Below are positions 14,575-26,791 of a stretch of 64,000 nucleotides of DNA, piece after piece. The first letter of the stretch is position 1, and the number at the start of each line of letters is the position of its first letter. The DNA is from Paraspadella gotoi. Its lineage: Eukaryota > Chaetognatha. A program made the position numbers and the translations under genes. The stretch lies in the NCBI GenBank assembly GCA_051294375.1, contig CM119271.1, positions 3,255,061 to 3,319,060 of the forward strand, given 5' to 3'. The notes under the pieces were generated by a model, which was not told where the DNA came from, did not search any database, and worked only from the letters and a program-made list of their open reading frames with translations.

Positions 14575-17500
14575 CAAAAGTCACCGGATGAATCTCCGTA
14601 CGCGGCTTTGTTGCAGACTTGAAAGGAATCCACAGAGAGACTTTTCTTGTCTCCCGTCAAAAAGCGGATGTGAAATATTTGGACGCTCGATGTTACGCTG
14701 GTGAATTTTTCCTTCACCTTTTCGTTTAGGTCGAAACAAGCGAAGTCCCAACTGAAAAGGAAAGCAAGATACTTATAAGAAAGCAAGAGCTTGGCGATAT
14801 CCTGAAAAAAAAAAAAAAAAAACGCGAGGGCGAGGCGAGATCTTCAAAACATTATTTTAGCAATAATACGATTGCTGGGCCCTTGGTATTCTAGTTAATT
14901 AAACAGATTAAATAATTTGTAATTTTCCAATTAATGTAACAATTGCTATTTGTAATGTAATGTAATCTCTCTCACTCTCTTCTTATTCTCTTATTAGTCG
15001 ATTTTAGTAGTAAAATCCTTTCCAAATAAGGACCACGCAATTTACAAACTTCATTTAATATGAGAAAATGACTCACTCCTGCTCTTCTGAGTCTTCTCCG
15101 AAACTCGTGCCCAGGTTCCAACATTTCGAGTTATCGTTGTCTCCGTTTTTGTTATCGTAACTTAACTTCAAGCAAATGTCCTCGATGTGACCTTTGAAGG
15201 CGAAGCACATTTTTCCGTGCTTGAAGGGTCTGCGGGAATAAAAAAGAGAAATGAACACATCGTTATGCTTTCACATCGTAGAAATTGGGTAATGCTCGAC
15301 TAATAGTAATACGAAAATTTACTCGTAGATACACAATGATGATACACAAAGATACCCATTGACTGATAACTACACAGACAGAGAGACGTCGCCAGACAGT
15401 AAGACATAGGGACAACGACAGACAGACGGAGACAGACAGACAAGAGGAAACTGACTTTAACGCGTTCGTAAACGGAGCGCGACTCCAAAGATTCAAATTG
15501 TTGTTTTTGTTTTTCAAACTTTTTTTCCCGCAAAACGAATCTTCGTCGGTCAGGTATTCGTCGGCGTCGGGGTCTTCGGAAAAATCTGAAATGACGGTGA
15601 TATTAATTCACATTAGTTGTTGATATCAGTTGATTAACTTACTATTTTAATAGGTTTTTAGAATTAAATAAATTTTGGTTTGGTCGTTCCAATCTTGCAT
15701 AATCATCGAATTTGAATCGAATCTTTTAATCTTATTTGCATATTGTCGTGTTTCGATTAAATATTGAAATATTTTAAATCGGTTACCTTAAAGTCAATAA
15801 TTTTAATTGACCAATAACCGGTGTTTATTTCTGACTAAATTCTCAGATGAATATCGAATGACTTAAACAGATTAGTCAGAGTATGAATGAAACAATATTT
15901 GCATCCATTTTTTTTTAAACCAAAACGATCCAACTCCTACGTCCCTCTATTTGCCAACCTTCGTATCCCTCCGCGACGAAGCAGTTGACGTCTCCGCCCG
16001 CCTCAGGATCATCGATCTCGGTGGGGCATCCGGTCGTCGTCAACGAGTTGAGAACGGATTGAATATTCCAAGCCATCTCGTTGGCGGCGGAGGTGTTGAC
16101 GACCACTGGGAGCGCGTCGATGTCTGGAGGGAAAAAGGCATTCATCCTTCTATTAACCATTCTTATTTCACAACATTCATTAGTTTCGTATAATCATTCT
16201 TTTTTTTTCCCCTCTTAAGGCGTCGTACTTAATCTCTAAATTAAATACTAGCACTTGTCATTTTTTTCTTGTCGTTTTGTTTACAGATTTACGCGGTGTT
16301 TTGTTTTGTTTTTATTTACTTTTCAGAGAGATCGTAAAGTCTTCCATGGACGAAACTCCCGTTTGGATTCGATTCACGAGAAACGAATTATTTTCGTTCG
16401 ACGCGAATTCGACTTGGATCGACTCGAAGGAACCTTGATTGGACGGATGGGATTGATTTGATTATGATTGATTGATTTAAATGATTCTTTTGGTCTTATT
16501 TATTTTTTTATTGATTTAACTTTATTTTTATTGATTTTATTGTATTGTTATTGATTTGATTTGTTTGATTTAAAATATTCTTTCGATCGAATTGATAAAT
16601 TTTGCCATTTTTACTATTATCAGTTCTTCTTAAAATTCTTATAATTATTAAAAAAACACAGCAACTACAATTAACCGATTCGTTCTCATTCGTGATCATA
16701 AAAATTAACTAAAACAAAATAAAACAAAAGCCCAAAAAACAAACAAACATTCAAACCTCTCGTCGAATTAAAAGTGACGACGAAAGATTCCGTGAGGAAT
16801 TCGGGAGAAACGTCCGTCGAAGCCGACGGCGCCGCCGTGTGATTCACCATCACGTGATCCGGTTTCACGGATCGAAGAGAGTTGAGGGCGGATTGGACTT
16901 GTGCGGCGGAAGAGACGCCGGCGCAGAGCGGCGCTGGGGTGGAGGAAATGATTTGTGATTTACGGTTAAAAACGGAAATGTAGCAAAGTTAAACCTTGGT
17001 AAGAATAAGCATGATTTAAGTTTTTAAGGATACGGATTTGAAAAACTAACTTTTATATCGCTAAATATTATCGCTATATCGGAGAGTAAACATAATTTCA
17101 ATAAAGAACAACAGATGTCACTAGAAAAAAAGAACCGCTGAATTTTTTAGCTCAACAAAAGAACAACTATTTTAATCAAGCCGCGAGTGATTCCTTCCAG
17201 AGCTATAAACAAATTATACCGAACGGGTCTAAGTTATACAACATAAACTATACAAAAAACATTGTAAAATATCAACGCAATTCTTGTGTTCATGAAGTTA
17301 GTTTTAGGTTATTTAAAAAATAAAAATTCTGCCTTAACTTCCTTTTCCGCATCAAAAAAAACCCTCATACTCGTCCGAACTCCGTTGATGGAGAGATAAT
17401 AGACGCTACAGCCGACGGCGTTGATGTCGAAAGTGATGGAGACGTTCTGGACTTCGTTGACGGCGGAAGAAGAATTGTTGCTCCAGTTTTTGATTTTGAT

Positions 17501-20500
17501 GATTTGAGTTTCGTTTCGCGATTTCGATCGCAGATGGATGTGTTGGTAGTCGTCGTTGCTGAAGAGAAGAGAAGAGAAGGATAGAAAAGAGAAGGGCAGA
17601 GAAGAAAGAAAATAAAAAAGAAAAGATAAAAAAAAGAGAAGAGAAGAGAAGAGAAGAGAAGAGAAGAGAAGAGAAGAGAAGAGAAGAGAAGAGAATGGAA
17701 GAAAAAAAAAGAGAAAAGAAGGGCAGAGAAGAAAGAAAAGAGAAAAGAAAAAAAGAGAAAAGAAAAGAAAAGAAAAGAAAAGAAAAGAAAAAAGAGGAGC
17801 GAAGAGAAGAGAAGAGAAGGATAGAAAAAATAAGGGCAGAGAAGAAAGAAAAGAAAAAAAGAGGAGAGAAGAGAAGAGAAGAGAAAAATAAGTAAATTAA
17901 AAAAAAACCACTCAAATAAGAAGGAAAAGAAAAAATCAAACTTCGCTGCTATGACATATTTTATGATTATACAATATAATCTAAACAAAATTAATCGTAC
18001 CCGTTCCTCTGTTGTTCGGCTGAGAACGGAGTGTCGAAGGATCTGATTAAGACTCCAAAATGTCCGGCGCCGACTCCGTCCTGGTGAACCATCGCGAAGA
18101 GAATTCTAGGGACGAAATCAAATTTAAAAAAAATCGATGTTTAATAATAATGTATACTATCCCAGGTACACTGGGAGTGAATAAACGAGACTGTGAGAGA
18201 GTCTTGATTGAAAGCTTGCAAGGAGCAAAATAAGCAAAATATTTTTGTATACCTTAATAATACTATCTCACATGTAAATATCCTTGTTTGTTTACTCAAA
18301 TAAAATTTAGGTTCCCCAGTGCTCCACTCTATTGATCAGTGCAAACGTTTAAAAAATCCAATAAATCCCGACCCTGATTAATTTTCGCTAATATTAACTC
18401 ACTTTTCATCTTTTTTGAAGTCAAGGATCCCAGACCAGAGTTGACCGTCTCCCCCAACGAAGGGAGTGCTCGAGTAGCCTTTGTTGTAAAGGAAAGGCAC
18501 CTGAAGATGACAAAGATGACAAAATTCAAGTGAAGTATTCGGTGTTATAATGATGTTTTAGTTTTATTGAATGATATCTGATAATTGCAAGATTAATTGT
18601 GTCACAATATTAAATTTAAATTAAATATTACAGTATAAAAAGTTATGAATAATAAATATATTCAAAATTAATAATAAAATAAGATATTAGCTTTATTAGA
18701 TATTTAAAATTTAATGTTGCTTAAGTGTTACTAATGAAAAAATACGTATATGTATCCTTCAATCATATAATGATATAAGTAACGGTTTTAACAGTGAAAT
18801 TGTAAGTAGCTTTTCTCATTCACTCACCAAATCGTCCTCGTAGGCAGTTTTACTATAGTACAGAATTGAATTGTCGTCGGAAATTATGACCACTTGATAT
18901 CTGGAAAAGGGATTATTTGTTTCGACAAAGATCTAATGAAATTGGTACAACCAATATAAAAATTATCCATTCATTCAATAAATAAGCTATCTTTCCCCTG
19001 ACTTTGGACAGGCTTTGGTGGTTTAAGGCCTGCATCACTCTTACAAGATAGTGACCTCGCAAGTACTGCAAGCTTTCAATCAAACTGTCATATCATTATT
19101 ATCAACTGCGAAATGATAAAATCAAGTCACAGAAAATCATAAATCAACCATTCTATTATTTATTTATACATATTAAGACTAATTATAATTAGGCATCCTT
19201 GTCATCTTTCCCTAATTTTATTTTCCTATTTTTGGGTTTTCAAGTTTCGAGCGATTTCTCTTTCCGATATCTCGTACCCGCATGTCCGTATCTTGATTTT
19301 ATCGGAACGCCCCCCCCCAAAAAAAAAAAAAATTTGGATGATTCTTGTACATCGAGAACTAAAAATAACATTTTATCGATTCTTCAAAATCCAAAGACCT
19401 TTTTAAGGCATTCGATACCATGACCACGTTCGTCAACGGCGTTGAACCTTTCGTCCTATTGGAGGACGGTATAAAGAAGCTCGACCAATCAAAAGCCGAG
19501 GAAAAGGATTCGCTGACTCGAATAAAATCAAAAGATTTGCGGGATTTTTCTGAAAACAAACACGAGAAAAATTTAGGTAAAAGTTTGTTGAAAATTATAA
19601 ATAAATAAGGAATAAAAGTCGTAAAGACCATGCAGTATACAATTACATATAATAACGATTATTTTCGCTGGCCGTTTTAATTATATGTGCCTCTTTAAGA
19701 TATTTTTTTTTTTGCTCTTCAGGGTTTTGTTCAACATACAGCCGTTTCAAGATCTTGGTATGTCTGTTGCTCGTGATCTGTCTACTTCTCATAGTCATAC
19801 TTTTGTGCCTTTCACAATTTATCTCTCACGAAGAATTCGGTAGCTTCGGTGAAACATCAACGGGTAATCAAAACAGAGACGACTAAAACGGGGATTTTTC
19901 TTTCTGAAATTGTTTCTTTACTTTAGCTAAGAATTAATAAAAAAAAAAAAACGACGCGAAATTTAACCGTTTAGATGTCAAATACTAATATTAACTGTTA
20001 TAACATCTTTTATCGTCATTCAATCGACAAAATTTTCAATCGTTTTTTTTTCCAGATTCGCGAGGTTTATTGGTAGAGTCACAACAATACAAAGGTCTCG
20101 GAGACGGTGGGGATCCTAAGAAAAACGACAACAACAACAACAACGCATACGATCGTCACGTGATCAAAATAGAGTCGATTCTTCAAAGTAGGTCTCGCAA
20201 ACAGAAAAAAAAACCTTGCCCTTTTTTTCCCGAAAGAGCCCTATTTCAACTTAAATTCAGAATTAATTAGGTTCAGGGTAAGGGCTAGGGATTAGGTATG
20301 GGATTATGGTCTCATGTTAGAAAATAAGGTTAGGGATTTGGGTTAGGTATTGAAGTTAAGGTTAAGGGTTAAAGTTTGGATTAAACTTTTGGAAAAAGAT
20401 TAAAGCTAAGATTAAAATTAATATTAAAGATTAGGAATCTAAATTGGGCGCTTTCGGAAAATATTGCCGATGAAACGTAGTAATAGGTCAAACATTATTC

Positions 20501-23500
20501 TTATCTCATTACGAATTATCCAATAAGACGAGCAATTGACCTTTTTGTCCTTTTTTTTTTTATGCTTAAAAGATTTGATCAAGAGTTTCGACAACAACGT
20601 CGAATCCGAACGCCGAACTCTATTAAACTTGACTCGTTCGATATCGAAGATAATGGAATCTCTTTCCGCCAGAGAAACTTTTCACGATTACAGAAACCCC
20701 AAGTTTTCGTGTCCCGATCGACTCTACCACGATTACACGCACGTCGGCCCCGCAGGCCACTGGTCCAAGTGCTACCTAGCCGACCCCGGCGTCGGTAAAA
20801 TGACCAAATTCGAAGCCGACAAATTCTGCGAGAGAATGAAGGGAAGATTAGCCACTTTCGAAAGTCGGTTGGAATTGGAATACTTGAGGGGGATCGTATT
20901 TGAGGAGCAAAGACCTTTTTGGTTGGGCGCGAGAAGATCGATCGATGGCGATGGGAGATGGTATTGGGAGAAATCCGTTGCCATGGCTACGAAAACCATG
21001 GATTCTGATCATCCGATGTTGGTGGATTTTTGGAGGACGAGAGAAGATTTTCGCCACTCCTGCGCCGTCGTCAACGAGGATTGGCAAATGGAGACTCGAC
21101 CTTGCGATGGAACTTACCATCCCTTGTGCGAAACTCCTTCTAAAAATTCCCAATGGAATCCGGTCATCGCGGACCGAATGGAATTGTCACCGGAGATTTG
21201 TCCCCCGCGTCTCGCTTCCTGCTACAGGGCATCGTTGAACGCCTCCGTTTGGTCGGTGGCCAACGAGCGTTGCCAACGTTCAGGGGGTCGTTTGGTTAAC
21301 ATCAACGGTCTGGCGGAAAGCGACGAACTGCAGAAAATGAATTTGGGAGAGTTTTGGATGGAACGGCGCAAAGATGGTGAAAATGGCTGGAGAAGGAAAG
21401 GGAGTAACTTTACGGAGGTGACATTCAGCGATTGGCAGGATAGTAACACGGCCGCGCTTTCAGCCGGCAACAAGTGTTTGAAATATTCGATCGACTCAAA
21501 CGAACCCCACAGATGGAAGAGCGAAAATTGTTTCAGTTGGAAAAAGTTTGTTTGCGAATTCGAGAGGAAAAACGAGACGTCACCGAGTTACGTCTCGTCG
21601 CCCGTTTGCGTCGACTGGAGACGCGTGACGCATGACGGCAGAGTCAGGGTCACCAAAGTGACCAAATGCTTCGTTTATGTCCAAACGCAAATGACTCGAA
21701 GCGACGCCGCCGAATTTTGTCGCCAGAGACTCAACGCGTCGCTCGCTAAACCGAACGAGTTCGCGAGAAACGAAAGTTTTTTCGCTTTAGAATCGAGAAA
21801 ATTTCGAGTTGGATCCATTTGGTTGACGCAGAGAGACGTCGTGTATGTAAATCCACGGAATGCATCGAGTTTTACTTTTGAAGAAACAAAACGAACTTTG
21901 AGAAAAATCGAAGGCTTGATAACCTTAACTGAGAACCTTCACCGTTTCGGTTTGCCGCCCAAGCATCTCTACGTTTGTAACAACGGGTGGAGTGAGAACG
22001 AAGCTAAAGTCGTTTGTCGAGAATTGGGTTTGACGTTTTCCGCAATTCATCGTGAAAGTACCTTTGGAAAAGACTATGCAGACACTAAAGACAACTACGA
22101 ATGCTCTGGGGACGAAAGCTCCTTGACCAGATGCAGGCACGGTTTGATGGGCATTATTCAAACTACCAGGTGTAGCTCGGGACATTTGGTCGGCGCCTCG
22201 TGCTCGACGGAGAAAACAGCAAAAGGTTTTCGAGAATCGAAGGAAAAATTGGAATTTTTCGACGAGAGTCGACGAAAAGATTGGGGTTGGTTCGTCTGTC
22301 GGTTGGAGGATGTGGAGGACGTGACGGTCGTTTGACGGTAGAAACAACAATTTTTATTTCTCAAATGAAGATTTACAATTTACACTTGTGACCACTGACC
22401 ACTGACCACTGACCAAGAGACCATGTACCTTTTTTTGATCAATTAAGCTTCGAAGTTTTATAGTATTTTAAAATATAGGTGAATGGCTGCACTGTTATAA
22501 TAAATTAATTTTCTGAATATTTTATGTTTTACTATTTTCTTAATAATTTTTCGTGTGTTAATATTTGGCGAACACAAACACCACATAGTGACACACACAC
22601 ACACACTTTTTCGCATGTTTAAAAATTCTTTCAGACTTTACCTCCCATCGTGAGGCGGATTGAAGAAGCCTTTCGTCCGAGTCGCGTAGTTGTTAAACGG
22701 TGAAGTTTTTTTCCAATAAAGTTGATCCAGAAGCACAACTTTCCAATAATTAGAAACGTTAGTTTCCTTGTCGAGATATTCCTGTTTAAACAAGAATACA
22801 TACAAGCTAACAATGTCGTAACTGAAGTTAATCACGTACGTCTTTTCTTCAAATTTTCCCGTTTTTTTTTGGTTTTTTTTTTTGACCGGATGAATTGAAT
22901 GCATAATGCTTACCGCGAGCTTGCCATTACTGTAAGTAACACCCGCAGTGCCGTTCCAAGCTTCGACCCAAGCTCCTCTGTTGCCGGGAAAAACTCTCGT
23001 CTTCGTCGAATTCGTCGAGTTGCCATTTGTTTCCCCCGCAAGTTCCGCCGCGATTCGCCGCGACATCTCGCGAGCTTCGTCCGAAGCGGGAGATCGACAA
23101 ATGATCAGCTCGGACGTTACGTTCAATATTTTGCATGGTCGACCTGAGGAAAAACGATAAAACTATCAGGAGATCGTTTGTCGGTGTAGTATCCAGTTCG
23201 TAAAATAAAATGACCTATAAAATGCAATTAACGACTACCAATTATATTTAATAAAACCGATATAAACCTCGGTCCTCCGTTCTTATCTCGTGCGAGAGAA
23301 GAGAAAGAGAGAGAGAGAGAAAGACCGACCAAATATCAGTCGTTTAATTAAAATATAGTCGACGCGATTAATCAACCGACGACATAAAAATGTTTTTTTT
23401 AATTTTAGTAAAAAAAAATTATCCGTCGTTCAACAGAAATTTTTAATTAGCGAATTTGATCGCACGAAATCGTAGAGATTTAAATATTACGCCAGGAATT

Positions 23501-23994
23501 CGACAAGAATTCGGCAAGAATTCAATAATTAAATTTAATTTTATAAAATTACAAATACATTTTCATCAAAAAACCAATAAGAAAAATAACAAGAATTAAA
23601 ACCAGAATCCCCCCAAAAAATTGTCCATACCATTTAAAAAAAAAATTATTTTTTTTTGCAAAACAGATCGTATAGCGATTTTGTAGCAGCATAATTCGCT
23701 CAACTTATCGTATTTATTTTTAAACTTAAAACAGAAATCGACTTCTCACCGTCGACGTAAGCGACGGTGTCGCCTTCCACGAAGTATCTTCCCCGGATGT
23801 AGATGTCCGTCCCGCCGGCAACGCTTCCGTTTCCAGGACTCACAGATTCGATCACTGTCCAAACAAACAAATTTAAATTTCAATTAAATAAATTCTATCA
23901 TTACCATTATATACGCAAGATGATGTAATGGTTACAATCTACGCGGTAAAAGGACTTAAATTTAAAATACCAGTTATCAGTTGTTTGGTGATCG

Positions 23995-24035
<41 letters not shown>

Positions 24036-26632
24036 GTTGTTGTTGTTATTGTTGTTGTTATTGTTGTTGTTGTTGTTGTTATTGTTGTTGTTTATTGTTT
24101 GTTGTTGTTGTTGTTTGTTATTGTTGTTGTTATTGTTGTTGTTGTTTATTGTTGTGTTGTTATTGTTGTTGTTATTGTTGTTGTTATTGTTGTTAGTGTT
24201 GTTTGTTGTTATTGTTGTTATTGTTGTTATTGGGTTTGTTTAATTGTTGTTATTATTGTTATTGTTGTTATTATTGTTATTATTGTTGTTATTGTTGTTG
24301 TTGTTGTTATTATTATTGTTGTTATTGTTGTTGTTGTTGTTGTTCTTCCCGACCTGCGTGCGCTTGAAACATGTTGAGTTTTCCTTGAGCCGAAATGCGG
24401 TAGAAATCTCCCTCAGGTCTTGAGTGACCGTATTGACCTGAAATCAGAAATCGGGTAGAATTTAGGATAAAATAAACTAATCTCTCTAAACAAAAATATG
24501 TATATCAAATAAATGAATGTATAAATGAAAGATTAATTTATTAAATGATTGAAGATTGAAGAAGTTAACGAACTAATAAAACGAAGAATGAAACGCTGAA
24601 AATATTTGCCGTCAAATTGAAAAAAGAAAAAAAATAGGAAAGAATGAAAGAATGCATGAATGAATGAATGAATTAATGAATAAACGAATATCAATGAATG
24701 AATCAATAATTGAACGAACGAACGAACGAACGGAATCCAACTTGTTCCCTTGCCCTCAACTCACTAACCGCCTACGACGAGAGAGACGTTGTAATTTCCG
24801 ACGTAAGGCGTCTCCTCTTCGATCCGGCCCCGGATGTAACCGAAACTCGACCATTGGTGGTCCAACCAAACCCCGTAGGCCTCCGTGGTGACGGGGTCCT
24901 TCACCAGGTGGACCGGGTTGGGTCCCGCCACGCAGCGGAGGATCATTTCGCTGCGTCCGTTGGAGGAGGCTTCCTGACTCGATCGCCAACGGTCCGTGAA
25001 CATCCGGGCGCGGATCGTGATAACTGTTCCTGTGTGAGAGATAGTGTCAGTGGGTTAGTTTAAGCTCTAATATTACATTCGACAAATTCATCGCTGACTT
25101 TTATTAACAATACTTTAAATCACGATCAATAATCGATCTAATCACGATACCCGTGGTAGGTTACGCAGGTTTTCGCATTGGCGCTTTATTTAAGGCAACT
25201 TCGTCGCGCGTGGAGTATCAGTGATTTATTTATAAACAAATAATAAATAGAACAACGAAAAACTTTTAAGAAAACTTGTTTACCGTTGTTACTCTGTTCA
25301 AATTAAATCTTACAATAATCACGAACACGGGAGCGACAGAAAAATAATGAATTTGGTTCCATTTGTATAACAAAGGTTCTCTTACCCCTTCCGAGTTAGT
25401 TCGATCGCTTTCAGTTATAATTAAAGTAGCGATTAACATTTACAATTAATGTTTTAACTATTTTTTTCTATTTACCCGGCGGGCCCGAGGTAGGCGTTAC
25501 GCCGTACACCACGGGCGTGAAATGTTCGTACAGATAAACTCTGCACCACCAGTCACCAGATTGACAGTGACGGTTGACGGGGACGCAACTGTCGTTCACG
25601 ATGACGCGGACCAAGTAATAAGGATCGTCGCCCATTACTCTGAATTTAAATTTTAATCAGAGAATTTATACGTTAATATTTATTTGTTTATTTATTTCAA
25701 CTTTCTTCTTCTTTTCTCTCGTTCAATCGTTTAATCTTTCTTTATTTTTCGATGTGTTTTTCTTTCGCATTCGTTCTCACTATCTTCAACCGGCTCATTA
25801 ACACCGCTCACCATTGTGAACATAATCGTACTCGTGAAAATTTGAAGTTAAAAAAAAAAGGGAAAGTAAAAAAATTGAAGTAAAAACATTTAAAACATTT
25901 GAAATTGGTACAACCATTAGAAAAATTATCCATTCGATTAATAAATAAGCTATCTTGCCCCTGACTTTGGACAGGCTTGGGTGGTTTAAGGCCTCCATCA
26001 TTCTTACAAGATAATGAAGTAACAGGTCCCCTGCAAGCTTTCAATCAAGGCTCTCTCACAGTCTCGTTTATTCACTCGCAGATATATTTTTTTAATGCTT
26101 GTAGATGATAATCATAGACCGAAGGAACAGTGGAAAAAGCACAATAGAAGTGACCTCGTGTAGCATTGAATCTGATTCCTGGTCGATCCGTGTTTGTGTA
26201 CGTCGCAAGTGTAATTTCGTTGCTCACCGACCAAAACCACTTCGTTTTTGCCCAAGTATTGATCCGCGGCAAAATCTAAAGTGTTTATGAATTGTAAATT
26301 TAATGTAAACGAGAAAACCAACACGTTTATTATCTACATTCGTTTTCGAATATAAATTCCTTAATACGTAATTTTACGTAATAATAATAATAATAATAAT
26401 CAATTAAAATTGGGTATTAGATAAAATTACGACGAACTTTCTCCGAAAATGGTGAGTTTGACTTGTCCCTCCGTTCCGATGTAACGAGGACTCACGCTTA
26501 TCACTTTAGTATTCGTGGTGTAAACTGAGATTGTTGGGAGGTAGAGAAGGGAAAGGAGGAGGAAGAGGAAATGACGTTAATTATTAGTGTTGGGGAATGA
26601 GGTCGAGGAGGTATCAAATAGAAGAAAGAGAG

Positions 26633-26688
<56 letters not shown>

Positions 26689-26753
26689 TTTTTTTTTTTT
26701 TTTTTTTTTTCTGAAATAAAAAAGACAATTTGACAATTAAGACAATAAGAAGA

Positions 26754-26791
<38 letters not shown>

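Noticed and set aside
16255-16461. Plus-strand frame with a ttttcag acceptor-like site
   Set aside because: It is the antisense of gene A exon 15, whose minus-strand product aligns with gene B.
17365-17988. Long Phe/Ser/Leu open frames over the GAGAA array, one reading into exon 13 as TTTNTSICDRN
   Set aside because: The frame NDDYQHIHLRS aligns with gene B and fits phase 2; the other is a shadow.
23928-24377. Poly-Val/Leu/Cys open frames
   Set aside because: Products of the TTG trinucleotide array.
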